Assembly (NCBI GenBank): GCA_030770425.1
Contig: JASJFT010000001.1
Location: 434,001-498,000 of the forward strand
Source: Darksidea phi
Lineage: Eukaryota > Ascomycota > Dothideomycetes > Pleosporales > Lentitheciaceae
Direction of reading: 5' to 3'
DNA: 64,000 bases
The notes under the pieces were generated by a model, which saw only the letters and a program-made list of their open reading frames with translations, was not told the DNA's origin and did not search any database. This document shows, piece after piece, positions 11,553 to 23,609 of this stretch (the first letter of the stretch is position 1; each line of letters starts with the position of its first letter). The position numbers were made by a program, and so were the translations under genes.

Positions 11553-14495
11553 TTAACGACCACCAATTGGACTCGCCAACCCTCCCGTTGAACTCCTCGC
11601 CATAATCGGCTTAACGTTCGGCACTGGACTCAGCGGATCACGTTGACTGGAGCTCTGACTGGACGTCCCCGAACTCAAGCTACCACTTCCATGGCTACCT
11701 TTCCTCCCATTGAGCAGACTAGAAGCATGGAACGGATTGCCAAGGCCATGATGCATAGAAGGAGACGTGAGATCGTCTGTGAAGCCGTCCGTAAAGCCAG
11801 AGATATTGGAGAGCATAGACGAGGAGCGGCCTCGTCCACCACGAAGGGAGCCTGGAGTGCTGTTGTTGTTGAAGGTGGGGAACGTGAAGCTTGTGAAAGG
11901 GTTCGCGTGAGGAGACATGTTGGTGATTATGCCAGGGTGTCCATCGGGAGTTGCGGGAACAGAAGATGTGTGCTGAGGATGCTGAAAGAGGGCTTCAAAG
12001 TGCTGAATCGTCTGCATCATCTGAGCTGTGGACAAGTGGTGTTCGTTCGCACGGCGCTCGTAGCTGTTGATGTTGCTGCGATACTGGCCCTCAACCATCA
12101 TCCGTTCGTTCAGAAGAGCTTGACGTTCTTGCTCCTTGCGTTGCTTAGCTGTGTAGCCCTCCCTGTTAGCAATGATGAGACGATCGTGCTGTTCGTTCAG
12201 CCTGGTTTGTCGTTGCTGAAGACGCTCCCTCTTTTGAACGACGGTTGCAATATCCGACTCAATGCAGCGAACTTGGCGTTCAGTCTCGGCCTTTGCATTC
12301 TCCAGCTCGGTCGAAACGGCCTCCTTATTAGCACGCTCCTTCTGCCACTCCTGTTTTTTGACAGCAGCCTCCTTAGTCTCGTCGTCCGGAACTTCTCCCA
12401 AGGCGTCCACCTTGATAGCGAGATCAGCAGCCGCGTCGTCAGCCTGGCGAATGTTTTGCGTGAACTGAAGGACCCGTTGGCGTTGGCGTTCGTCATTACC
12501 TCCGGCATTTCCCAGCCGGCTACCTAAGGTGTCGACCTCTTTCTTGATAGCCGTGATAGCTGCCTTATGATCCTTTTTGTTCCGCTTCAGGCGATTGCGT
12601 TGCTCCTGGAGCTGCTGATCGGCGGCGGCGATCGAGTTTTTCAAGGTTGTAGCGGGTGAAGAGGGCCGCAAGGTTTGGTGGGCTGGAGGAGAGGCAACTG
12701 AGGCTAGATAGCTTGTGAGTTATGCGAATCGTGGACTTTCGTTGCTGTGCTCACCTAGTTCGGCAACTGGGCTGGGGGAGGTAATTAGGCTTGCCGAATA
12801 GATGACTTCGTGGTCCCTGGTCCGGACAAACTCGCAAAAGTAGTTTGACAAGCCCGTCAGACCAAAGATTTCACCCACCCAGTAACCCGTTACCTCCTCA
12901 CCCATGTATCCCTCGGGATATGTCTGTCGAATCCGGGTCGAACTCCAATCGGCACCGTTGACACGGATGTAGAATGGCTTCGACTTGTCAATCCCAGACA
13001 CGGCACACCCACCCTGCTCCTCCCGCGCACCATCGTACTCGCCGTCACCAAACAAATTCGCACGAAAAGAAATGTCGGAATGCCCGACTTCTGAAATCCA
13101 AACACGGTCGTCTTCCGATCTCCAAATAGCGTTTCCAATGTGATTAGCGTCTTTTGCATTAGCCTCTCCGGCGTCGTTCGCCGCTCGGCTACTCTCCATC
13201 TCTTTAAGAACTGTAACTTTTGTACTAGCAAGCGCAGCCCAAAACGGCTGCTGACTCCGAACGTGTGTAGCCTGCTTCCTCTTCCTGCGGCTACTACTCG
13301 CCTTGTCCTTGTGTGCGTGGACTGCGGGCGACGGTCCTGGTGGACGGCCATCGGTGCTCGAAGAGTTGGGTACTTCGGCGTTGGAGTCGATGGTGGCAGT
13401 AGAAGCGCGCTGGAGGTGAACGCCGGCTTCGGGGTCAGACTTCTTGCCAGTAGGCAGCGAAGGAGCTGCGTGTGGTCGTGAAAGAGATCGCCGAATGATG
13501 CGAACAACGCCTTGAGCTAAAATGTGGATTCCCAGGAGGCTGCGAGACCATCCATGGGGTGTCGAGAAGTTTTCCTGAAAGGTCGGCATACTCGGTGGGC
13601 TCGACAGAAATTCCAGGCCTCCCCGGGCGAGCCCAGTATAGACAAAGTGGAGGATGTGTTGCCGAAGAGGCCTGAATCTGAAGAGATGGTTGGAAAGAAT
13701 GATGATGAAACAGATGAAGATGCTGTTCGTGGTGCCATTCTTGCCGGCCGCGGCGCCCCCCAGGGCTATTGCAATGACGGCCTGGGCCAGATCCAAAAAG
13801 AAGTTCTGCACAGGGACCCAGAGCACGAGCCAGAGCAGCAGTATGAGGGCATCGGCGAAGACGATTGTGAAGAGTGAAGGAGTGCCGCCGGAGCCCTGGA
13901 AGATGTCGGTAAAGGAGGGGAAGGCGGAGAGGGCTGAGAGGGGGGTTCCGGCTTGGGGAGGGACAAAGGTGAGGGTCGCGAAGAGGAACTGCACGATGGT
14001 GAGAACGGTGGGGGGTAGCTGGAGGAGGATAATGAGGATGGCGAGGACATCGCGCAGAGGACAGGACGAGAGAATGGTGGCAGTGACGGTGAGCATGTTG
14101 ACGGGCGGGGTTTTGCTCCCACTGGTGCCAGCCCGCGTGAGCGAGCTGGGAGGCGCCGATTCGAGGTTGTCGTAGGCCCGGCACGCCTCGAGGCCGTCGA
14201 GCGAGACGTCTGAGCCCGTCCGCGCCCGCGCCCGCGCTTCGGCAGCAGACGACGCAGTCCCGGCCATGGTGGAGCTGGCAATCGCTTCGGAGGGTTCGTC
14301 AGAAGCGCTGGCGGACTGCGGCATGCCGTCGTCTAGGTGGCCCGCAAGAGGCGGCGTCGGCGGCTGGGGCCTCCCATTGGCGTGGCCGTTGAGTGCCGGG
14401 TTGCTCTTCTGCTTGGAGATGCGCTTGCCAATGGGCGGAGCCAGCCCACCACCATTCTCATGTTGTCGTGCGTTCCGCTTTGACTTCGCTACCAT
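11553..14495 (-). CDS. acrB: AcrB-like ubiquitination-network membrane protein, 961 aa
   Basis: This matches the filamentous-fungal AcrB type, known from Aspergillus nidulans acriflavine-resistance genetics and linked there to the CreB deubiquitination network. Two long frames form one gene: exon 1 (14495-12755) and exon 2 (12697-11553), joined by a 57-nt intron (12754-12698, GTGAGC...CTCAG). I chose the ATG at 14495 (MVAKSKRNARQHENGG), which fits the family N-terminus, over an in-frame ATG 83 codons upstream in Ser/Pro-rich sequence. Residues about 150-300 hold three hydrophobic spans (VLAILIILLQLPPTVLTIVQ, ALILLLWLVLWVPVQNFFLD, SIFICFIIILSNHLF). A conserved-looking region near YIRVNGADWSSTRIRQTYPE follows. 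Exon 2 encodes a long coiled coil (LQEQRNRLKRNKKDHKAAIT through ERQALLNERMMVEGQY) and a Ser-rich tail. Confidence 0.85.
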
Positions 14496-15716
14496 GTACG
14501 CGACAGACGGGGGACGGCGAGCGCGGACGCCCCGGGTCGACTCGACGGCTGCACAGGACGAGCCAGACTGGAGAGCGAGGGGGGGGAGCCGCTGGTGGGT
14601 GGAAAGGAGTGTCGTGGTGGGGGGTGTCGAGGGTGGTTTGGAGGAGCAGCAGCTGTGTTCGAAAAGGCTGGCACATGTGGAGTCGGCCGCCAAGGCCGAA
14701 GACAGCTCCCAGGTGCCCCGTTTGTAGTCTGGCTTCCGAGTCACGTCTGATGGATGGCAGATGCGCTACCACGGATGCATTTGCAGCCTAGTCGCCCAAG
14801 TGCATACGCCGTTTTGCCATCGCGTTTCATGTGCCCATCCGCCCTCCGCCGCTCTCCTCCTGCGCCGCCGGGCCAGCACGCTTTCGCACACACACGACAG
14901 CACACGACGTCGCTGACAGGCCACCACGCCCGGCTTCTTACGGGGCATGCACCACGCACCACGTCCTCCAACTCCCAGGCCCCATGTCCCCGTCGATCAC
15001 AACGCCGGAAAGGGCTCCAGCTTCAGCGATCGCCTCCCTCAGCGCTGAATGAAGACTGTCCTCTAGCCAGAAGCGAACATGCTTCCCTCCTCTCTTGCGA
15101 TCATGCCTCGCCCCATTACCGTCATACAAACATGCGGACATGCAGCTGCAAACACACTGCGCCGCCGGGAACCAATACTGTGCAGCGGGTTCCATTTTAG
15201 CCCATCTTATTCATTTCTGCCCGCCGGGCCCCCCTGAGTAAGATGCTCGTTTTGTCTGCACGTCTAGGATCAGGAGCGAATCGTCGCCTAGCACACTCAT
15301 GCCGGAGCAGCACCGCACACCGCACCGCTCGCTCGCCTGCATTGACGCTGCAAAGAGCAATCCGCTGCCCCGCCGCTGCCTTTACTCAGTCGTGCCTCGC
15401 AACTCGGACCTGTCAGACGTTGCAATCTGGTTCAATATCTGCATCTCGGTTCAAACGGGGATCATTCGGCTCTTGTCTGCTCGGAGCTTTTTCACACTGC
15501 GTAGCCTGGATTTCCTCCGTCGACTGCTTCCCGCCCCTCCATTGCGCCATCAAAGCTTGACGTGCTAGGCCAATAGCATCCGCTGCGAAATGCCAATTAG
15601 GAAATTCAGACAGGTCACGCGTCAACGGGCATGCAGATCGCTTAGATGTGGGTTGCCGCTGCTGCCTGCCGCTGGAGTCGATCACAGATACGGATATGTG
15701 AGTGTTGAGAGAAGCT
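14496..15716. other. Intergenic, acrB promoter side
   Basis: This stretch of about 1.2 kb lies between the acrB start and the 3' end of the thioesterase gene. It is GC-rich with CCGCC/GGGGG tracts near 14580 and 14840-14880. Only short overlapping frames are present and I see no gene. Confidence 0.6.
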
Positions 15717-16904
15717 CTAAGGATTTGCTGCGCTTCCAAAATCTTCCTTCGCATCAGCCCGGTCCCAACTGCCCTGCTCCAGCCGCTGCACCCGTTTGAT
15801 GAGGTCCATCGCCTTATTTCCGTACATTTGCTTCGCCTGCTCTTGCAGGTCGTATGTCTCCTGCAGTTTCTTGACCATGAATGGCTTCATTGGCGACTTG
15901 CGTGCTACCTTATAGTCGTACACTGCTATATCCTCAACGCAGCGCGCTGCCGGCCGTTGGTGCAACTCGGACAATATCAAGACGTCGAGAATAAAGTGGT
16001 CGGCATCCGACTTGGGCTTGTCCTTGAGCTTGTGCAACACCGTGACCCGGTCGGGATATTTCATAGGCTTATACAGTCAGCAATTTTGCCCCATGGTCGT
16101 ACCTTGCTATTCCTCTGCAGGGGGGCATATCTTCGGCAAACGTGTAACAAGCCGGAATAGCGCCTTCGCACGGGTGAATAGCTGCGGTGTTCGACACTCG
16201 TAGAACATACAAATTTGTAGTCTGTTCGGATACTTCGGAGTATCAACCCTGTCCCGGTAGGTGCGACAAGCTCTTTCCATTCAGCTTTGTGCCTCGGATC
16301 GGAAGCAGCAAAATTCAGTACCCAGTTCACCCGCGCACTCTCGGCGTAGCGATTGTAGACTACATTGTTGACATGACCTGGCATACGATCAGTGCTTGCT
16401 CTCCAGTTTGCGGTCTGGATCCATTGAGTTACCCTTGGAGGGCGTTAGCTTTCCGTATTCACACTGTAAAAAGACGTTTGCATCGTGTTGGTCTCACCAT
16501 GCTATCCTGTACAACCCGAGAGAATGCATTAGCCATTACACAACAGTATTGGACAAGGAGAAGCTGACCATCTCGCCCCACACGACTTCCTGTCGATAGA
16601 GGCCCATTCGCCCATTTCCTGTTAGAAAGCCTTCGCTCCCGGCCAACAAGTCTCTCCAATCTGTGGTGATTGATTGAAGCACCAAACCAGCTTCTCTCGT
16701 TTGCTCAGTGCTAAGCCCGAACTGTATACACCGACCAATACGTGACTTAACATCTGAGAGCCATCGGGGGCTCAGCGACGTAGTAGTTGGCACATTGCTA
16801 CCCGGAGCTGTCGAGTGGAACCGCGCGAGTCGCGATATGCACTGAGCGGCCGGGAGTGAGGAGAATGGCGGTGTCAACACCGCAGAGCGCACAAGAAGCC
16901 GCAT
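15717..16904 (-). CDS. Mitochondrial hot-dog-fold thioesterase-like protein
   Basis: Exon 1 (16904-16569) begins MRLLVRSAVLTPPFSSLPAA and is Arg/Ser-rich without acids at first, a likely mitochondrial presequence, and ends QEVVWGEM. Exon 16377-16211 starts GHVNNVVYNRYAESARVNW, the 4HBT-type thioesterase helix signature. The last exon (16067-15717) carries YPDRVTVLHKL, AVYDYKVARKSPMK and a coiled C-terminus. Between exon 1 and GHVNN the family expects D-x-M. A 9-nt micro-exon (16506-16498, GATAGCATG = DSM) flanked by acceptor GTACAG and donor GTGAGA supplies it. The final join to GGT is off by one base with canonical sites (see findings). The intron 16210-16068 is long (143 nt). Substrate is unknown. 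The gene is divergent from the LYR gene by 243 bp. Confidence 0.75.
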
Positions 16905-17014
16905 GATGCTTGAGCAACTGTTATGAGATTTGTGGGCGAGGAAAGTAGAAGTATCTATGTATTTAGGTACGGCAGAATTTGGAATTGAGGCCGAGGTTCC
17001 AACACTACGTCAAG

Positions 17015-17019
17015 ATTGG
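17015..17019 (-). promoter_or_regulatory. CCAAT box in a divergent promoter
   Basis: ATTGG on the plus strand (CCAAT on the minus strand) sits 111 bp upstream of the thioesterase start and 129 bp upstream of the LYR start. CCAAT boxes recruit the Hap/CBC complex, a common regulator of mitochondrial genes in fungi. The motif is short and the assignment is inferential. Confidence 0.3.
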
Positions 17020-17147
17020 CCCAAGCTCCTTCCCCACCACCGAGCCAAGTACTCGGCAACCCTTACATCTTCAACTACACCGTCAAGCCCAGCTTTTCCC
17101 TCGTAATCACGATCCCTGCGTAGGTTAGATCTTTCATTTCGTCCACA

Positions 17148-17571
17148 ATGACTTCCACGAACCCAGCGCTTCGTCACCAGGTTATCAACATATACAAACG
17201 TCTGGCCTCACCCTCCATACTAGTTCGAGATGGAATAGACTAAGACTACTTAGAACTGCTGTTTATGGGCCGCGAGTATCCTCTAGGATACGATTACTAC
17301 AGGACGCGTCTGCACAAGGCGTTTGCCAGTCAGCGGCACCTGACGGATGAAGAGCAAATCAAGAAAGGGATCGCAAGGGCAGAGTTCGTGAAGAAAGGTG
17401 AGTTCACATATGCGTCCCTTTGACATTTTGTGCTGACAGTCACTGTTTAGAAATCGAAGCATTGTATGAACAGCATCTGAATTTCTGTCATCCAGACTCT
17501 CGCCTAACGCCACTGACAGGTATTTCCTCAAGCGATATCGCACCCTTCGCCAGCGCTACGAACAGCCATAA
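17148..17571 (+). CDS. LYR-motif protein, ETFRF1/LYRM5-like, 86 aa
   Basis: Small mitochondrial matrix LYR proteins of this type bind acyl-carrier protein and, in animals, act on electron-transfer flavoprotein. Four exons close in phase: 17148-17199, 17254-17397, 17451-17463 and 17520-17571. The product begins [20 protein letters not shown] (LYR-type helix), continues [19 protein letters not shown], then [20 protein letters not shown] and ends EQP. All of these fit the LYRM5 pattern of PLGY-Y and a basic C-terminal helix. The third exon is only 13 nt. The first donor (GTCTGG) is weak, and gives Gln where relatives usually have Glu. No single open frame covers the gene, so it is easily missed. 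It ends 82 bp from the stop codon of the convergent methyltransferase. Confidence 0.85.
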
Positions 17572-17653
17572 ATATGTGCAGCCTTTAAAAGCCAAGTTCT
17601 CAACCATCGGTTGCAATTGTGGGATATCTCAAACGAAAATGGTACGCAAATAC

Positions 17654-19048
17654 TCAGACCTTGTGACACCACCATACCCCGATCTCAAGACATTCTCCAC
17701 TAGAAGCACCCTTCTCGTCTAGTAGGTTCGACATCATCCACCCCCACCATCGTTTCCACTCTTCTTGGTTCTTGCCGCTAACTTCCTTCAGCAATGGTTC
17801 CAAGCTCTCGATCATCTGGATCACCACTAGCAACGCTGTATATCTGAGCGCCGCCTGTTCCTCCGTGAGAGTTGCACTCTCCAGCGTATGGATACCCCTC
17901 TTACCTCGGGCTGCTTCGCTGCCACGGCGCTTTGGAGGTTGTTTGGCTGCCGCAACTTCGCGCTCCCACCGCAATTCGCCTAGGGGTATTGCGACTCTCC
18001 GATTTTCTACATCGCGTAAGGTCTCGGTCTCTTGCAGCAACATCTGGGATATACGCGCGCAGGGTGTGGGCGACAGCTTTCTCTTATCCAAGGCCTCTTG
18101 TATCCATGTGTTGGAGTCTTTCAGATACTTATTGTGGACTTCTGTGAACGGCGTGATCGGCGAGATCAAGAAAGTCCCGGTCGACACAGCGCACTCATAC
18201 TCGTGCTTGTTCATCCCCGGTGGTGGCGGCGGACGCGGCAAGATGGATCGGATGATGTGGTCTGTCTCCCATATCTCCAATGTGCCTCCAGATTTCAGTA
18301 CCCGCGCGGCTTCGTCAAGGATTCTCTGCGTAGGCGAGCCGATCGGAACCACCATGCTCAGATCCTTCATCACTACAATATCGAATTCTCGATCGTCGAA
18401 TGGCAACGGTACCTTGCGCAAGTCGTGCTGCATGAACCTCCAGTCTATGCCCTGCTTCCGCAAATCTCCCGCTATGGGGACAATGTCTAGCCCTGTGAAC
18501 TGAACATCGTCGTACCCCAGCTCGCTCAGATAGTCATGGCACAGCGATGACCAGTATCCAGTGCCACAGGCAATCTCCAAGACCTTCTGCGGTGGGCGCT
18601 GCTTCTTGGGGCTCGACCCTAAGGCGCGGCCAAATGCGGACGTTGCGAGAAGCGTGTGCAGGTTTTGTCGTTGGAGCTCGGGGAGGTCGCAGGGTAGCGG
18701 ATAAGGTAAATCTCGAAGATATCGACGACCATGACGCAGGATGAAGGGGTTGGAGAGATGGCCGCCATCCTCCGCTTTCGTGCTTTGGGTCGAGACGCTC
18801 GATATCGAGCCCCGCACTGGATCCATTGGAGCCGCGTGCGGCGGTGCACCTGAAGTTGCGCTTGAAGCTGATATTGTTCTTCCGAGAGCGTCAGTGGTGG
18901 TCAGGTCCAATTGTTTCGCCTCTGCGGTCTTGGGACGGATGAGCGTGGGGTTCGCACTGCCAGTGTAGCGATTCTGCGATTCCAGTCAGAAAGAAGCACG
19001 TCTTCAGACAGCTTGATTGTCTAAGGGGAGCGGCCCACCATCATCCAT
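17654..19048 (-). CDS. SAM-dependent methyltransferase, class I fold
   Basis: The catalytic domain spans the middle of the protein. Motif I is LEIACGTGYWSSL, followed by FTGLDIVP (SAM ribose-binding acid), then DIVVMKDLSMVVP and ARVLKSGGTLEIWETDH (the post-motif loop and strand 5). Upstream are HLSNPFILRHGRRYLRDLPY and PCDLPELQRQNLHTLL, and a basic helical C-terminus ends in EIGVWWCHKV. The substrate is not apparent; the family includes many fungal UbiE/small-molecule enzymes. The start is unsure. The open frame (18973-17654) has its first ATG only at 18826. A short exon at 19048-19010 (MDDGGPLPLDNQA) joins in phase through a 36-nt intron (GTCTGA...CGCAG) and would give about 452 aa. It converges with the LYR gene. 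Confidence 0.75.
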
Positions 19049-20415
19049 TCGGCCATTTGGAACCCTTGCCGAATGCTTCCTAGCGTCGAGCTCGATATTA
19101 GACCTTGCCTAAGTGGTTCCGCTAAGCACGTGGATGTAGATTCGGAATGTCGGGACGAAGGCAGCGTGGCGGGTCAGCGGGCAGAAAGGCAGATGGGCAT
19201 GGCAATATCAAGTCTGTTTGTATCGCGATCCGGCTGCGCGGTGGCTGTTGGGGCGCGCCGTAGAGGAGCGGAGCAGGTGAACAGCTTTTAAGGCCTGCGT
19301 CTGGAACTACAACCGAGGATTTGACGCGGCCATCTCCAATCACGAGGGAGGGGCTCATCCTCCCCCAGATTTTCAATAATATACAGGGCAAAATAAGCCC
19401 GCCTTGGGCACCGTGACAGCTCTGCTGAGAAGTGGCGCTTCGTGTCTGCAAACACGGGCACATCCGCAGCGTTTGGCGAGGACACCTGGGAGGGGAGACG
19501 GACGGCTGGCGTCTGACTGGGACAGCGGTTGGAAAGAAAGAGCATCTTCCATCACGCAAGATGGTGCAAGTTGCACTTAGAATGAGCGAGGCCTCAAGGT
19601 GGCCACACAAAGTCTCTCTGAGAAGACAGGCCTCGCTAACTCCACCGCAGACGACAAGAGTAGCGTAGTATCTAGCTTGCAATAACATATGCTGAATCTC
19701 CTGTGCAAAGGCCCTGCCGACTTTGCGCTGTCGTCTTAGGAGCCCATTTCCAACAAACCGAGACTTGGTTGCGCGCGCGACGTTTCAACGTCGATGAAAT
19801 GCAGGATGTGTGGATGACTAAGCCGTGCACCTCGTTCGTACAGCGGCGCGAGAGCTTGCTTCATGAGCAGCTCTATCATTGCTACTTTCTCTATTGTTCC
19901 CCCGCGCTCCACTTAGGACGGCATCAGTCCAGTCAGACACAATTGAGACTGCTTGAATAGCCGCACTCTTTCGGCCTCTCGCGTGGTTGTACGTGCGCGC
20001 CGTAGACCCGCTTCCGCTGTCGTCCATAGCGGTTTCAACTAGCTGTCCCCCACCTCCAGCGACTGACACAGTGAATGCAGGCACCAGACTATCCATACGC
20101 GTCCACAGCGCCCCGACTCTCCCTCGATCGCGCCCACGCGGTACTCCCCATCCACATTCGCTAGCCCGCCTAACACGACCGCAAACCGCTTGCAGCCCCC
20201 GACCGGCACCGCAATACATGCCCTCCGACGAAAGGGCTTGCCAGCGCAGCATATGACGGCGTGTTGTACACTTGCCCATGTTAAGACGAAGAAAAGCGCG
20301 TACCCGAACCCTCCCACCGACCTGACACAAACCCTTCGCGCTCCACCCCCGGGCTCCCTCCACCACCCACCGCAGCCCCGGGGCCTCTATCTCACCTTTG
20401 CCGCGACACCCTTAG
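19049..20415. other. Intergenic, promoter and leader of CCR4
   Basis: I see no gene in these roughly 1.4 kb. The last 400 bp are C-rich (for example around 20160-20400), consistent with a long 5' leader of CCR4. Confidence 0.6.
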
Positions 20416-22810
20416 ATGGCCGATTATACGGCCTACCAGCGGGGAGCCGGCCAAACCTTTTACCCGCAGCACGCGCAAAACAACCTCCATCAACGCAACC
20501 ACACAGGCCGTGTGCGGTCGCCAGTGACTAGCGCCCGGATACCTTTCAACAATCCCGACACGCCGTCTCCTTCGCGCTCGCCCGGGCCGCAGTCGCCCCA
20601 GCAGTTCGGCATGTTCAACCAGGGCCACGGCCACCAAGGCCATAATGTCATGATGAATGGTGGGGGAAACCACCAGCGATATGCGATGCAGATGAATCTG
20701 GGCAAGCCTTTTCAGCACAATCAGAATCACCAGCAGCATGGACACGGCCACCAACAACACCAAGAGCATTCCGGGGCGGGACACGGTGGGCAGTACAGTC
20801 ACCAGCACAACGTTTCGAGCGGCGGAATTTCTAGCGTCCAACCTCACTTTGCGTCGGGCCACTTGCAGAATGGAACACCGGGAAGCGTGCACAGTGGACT
20901 TAGCAAGCCACCGAACGAGCACTGGGCAGAACAGCTGCAACTAGCGCAGCGAGCGCGGGAGATGACGCAATCCCATTCGCATGCGAGGACACACCCCAGC
21001 GTGAACAAGAGCGTGGTCGCTGGCACAACGAACGGCGTCCAGAAAGAGTCGGACAAGGAGGAGAGAAACCGGCCAGCCGGGCAGTCAATTCAAGATGCCA
21101 AGGAAAATCATATCTGGACAATCCTCGACTTCGGCGGCCAAAACCTCAAGACTCTTACACCGGCTTTGTTTCAGTACACGTTTCTCACCAAGCTCTATCT
21201 TAACTGCAACAAACTCACGGCGCTTCCTGAGGGTATCGGAAGGCTTCGAAATCTTACGCATCTCGATGTCTCGCTCAATGAATTGCGGTCTCTTCCACAA
21301 GAGATCGGAATGTTAGTCGGTTTGAAGCAACTTCTCCTCTTCGACAACCATCTTGACTATCTGCCATCCGAATTAGGCTCACTGTACCAACTAGAAATGC
21401 TGGGTATCGAAGGCAATCCAATTCCGGACGAAATAAAGTCTATCATCGTTGAGCATGGCACTTCGGAGCTCATCAAGCACTTCCGTGAAAATGCTCCAGG
21501 TAAGGAATATCGGCGAGTTGAGCTTAGTGTGTAGATATTAACATGGCCAGGCCCTGATGCGCCCCGTGAGCGCGACTGGATCGTTCTAGACGAAGTGACA
21601 GACTCCAACCAAGAAACCGTCACCGCCCTTAGCTACAATATCCTGTGCGACAAATACTGCACGCAGTCACAGTACGGCTATACTCCGAGCGGAGCGCTAG
21701 CTTGGGAGCACCGGAGAGAAACGATTCTTACAGAATTGCGAGAACGGAACGCCGATATCGTCTGCTTGCAAGAGATTGACCAGGACAGTTTCAACGATTA
21801 TTTCCGGCCAGAGCTAGCTATCAATGACTACAAGGGCTTCTTCTGGTCAAAGACTAGGGCAAGGACTATGACTGAGAAGGATGCGAAGCTTGTTGATGGG
21901 TGTGCAGTCTTCTACAAGAACAGCAAGTCAGTATTTCCCCTATTCTAATGCTCGGAGTGACCCTAATGGTTACAGGTATATCCTGCTCGACAAGCAACTC
22001 ATTGATTTCGCAAATACTGCTATCAATAGGCCGGATATGAAAGGCGAGCACGACATTTTCAACCGAGTCATGCCCCGAGATGACATTGCAGTCGTTGCCT
22101 TCTTGGAGAACCGCGCAACAGGCTCGAGACTTATTGTCGGCAACGTGCATGTCTTCTGGAACCCCGCGTTCACTGATGTCAAGCTTGTGCAGGTAGCAAT
22201 CCTTATGGAGGGAATTACCAAATTCGCCAACAAGTGGGCGAAATTCCCTGCTTGTACCGACAAGGAAATGTTCCGGTTCGCGAACGGCGATAGCGAAGAC
22301 GGGAAAGCAACTCCAGATACGACACAAGTACCAGGTACTTCGATGGAGTACTCCGACGGTGCTCAAATTCCTCTACTGTTGTGTGGTGATTTCAACTCAC
22401 TTCCAGACTCCGGTATCTACGATCTTATTGTGCAGGGCAGCATCTCGAATGCACACGCAGACCTCGGCAGCCGAAAGTACGGCAACTTCACGAGAGATGG
22501 TATCTCTCATCCATTCAGTCTCAAGTCGAGCTACTCATCAATTGGCGAACTGGCTTTTACCAACTATACGCCCAGCTTCCAAGGGGTGCTGGATTACATC
22601 TGGTACTCGACAAATACCTTGCAAGTAGTTGGCTTGCTCGGCGATATCGACAAGGAATACCTCAAGCGTGTGCCCGGCTTCCCCAACTACCACTTTCCCA
22701 GCGATCATGTGGCCCTCTATGCACAATACGTTGTCAAGAGTAGGAAAGAAAAGAAGGTGGTTGATCCCGATTTTGGACAAGGGCGGGATCGGGATAGGAA
22801 TCGGTCGTGA
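20416..22810 (+). CDS. CCR4: CCR4 poly(A)-specific exonuclease, 764 aa
   Basis: CCR4 is the deadenylase of the CCR4-NOT complex, shortening mRNA poly(A) tails in the cytoplasm. Exons: 20416-21499, 21551-21926, 21976-22810, with introns of 51 and 49 nt. The first 220 residues are a Gln/His/Asn-rich low-complexity segment. Leucine-rich repeats follow (LYLNCNKLTALPEGIGRL, LTHLDVSLNELRSLPQEIG, LKQLLLFDNHLDYLPSELG), the surface that contacts the NOT scaffold. The C-terminal EEP nuclease domain begins at TALSYNILCDKY and carries the catalytic glutamate in DIVCLQEIDQD, the HVFWNP motif, DFNSLPDSG and the final SDH (FPSDHVALYA). All key residues are intact. Gene structure and domain order are as expected for ascomycete CCR4. 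Confidence 0.96.
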
Positions 22811-23609
22811 GCACGATGACCGCACCTCCTCCATAATGCTCACGACGTCCTCATCCCAGTTGTCTTCTGTCGATCTCTGCTTGGAAACCTGTCAATAGGC
22901 GCGTTTGTGGGAGTTATTTCGTCGTATTTGGGCGTCATTAGTCGGTGTTTGGTTGTTATATATTGCGCTCCACGGTCCTGGTTTATGGGTCTATGCCGGA
23001 CTAAGGATTGCGTCTTGGAGGTGGAAGCGCAGGGAAGGTGGTGGGAGAAGGGTGGCGGACTTTGGGTCAGTACACACTTGCACAAGAAATCTCACATCAT
23101 GTTTGTTGTTCGTGTGTGATCTTGGTCTTGGTTTTTGAGGCGGCTTCTGGATGGATGGCTTGATCTCGACTCTCGTTTATCTTGGCCCACGAAGCGCTTC
23201 TGGTGGAGGTGGTGTTTGGCGGCTGGCATCTGTTTCTAGGGATCTTTTTTTCTTCGGTTGTATGAGTTAGGTAGTTCTTATAACGGACCGTGTCCCCTTT
23301 TTCGGTCTGAGATTGGATTGACTATGCTTCTTGATTTTAAAGTGTGTCGATGCTTCATATTTCCTTCGAGGGAAAATGTATCCAGAGCTGTGTCAGCGTA
23401 CTGTACATGGTAATTATCGGTGAATTAAAATGGTCATACTGTCGTAGTTGAATGTTGCTTATGCGCCCTCGCTTGAAGAGCCGCTCCACGTGCTCTACGC
23501 CTAGACCCAACTGGGTCATCAACTTCCCGCACCTACGAACCCCTCGCCAACCCACCCCGCCAATACATTCCTACAAGTTCCCCGAGTTCCTACAAAGTCC
23601 TCAGACAAT
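22811..23609. other. Intergenic, CCR4 3' region and SEC14 promoter
   Basis: I see no gene in this stretch. T-rich runs near 23250-23340 suit a 3' untranslated region, and the C-rich part from 23510 onward suits the SEC14 leader. Confidence 0.6.

Noticed and set aside
19122..19688. 188-codon minus-strand frame
   Set aside because: Cys/Ser/Pro-rich low-information sequence with no family match; overlapping frames on the other strand look equally random.
20392..20940. 182-codon minus-strand frame over CCR4
   Set aside because: Antisense shadow of the Gln/His-rich N-terminus of CCR4.
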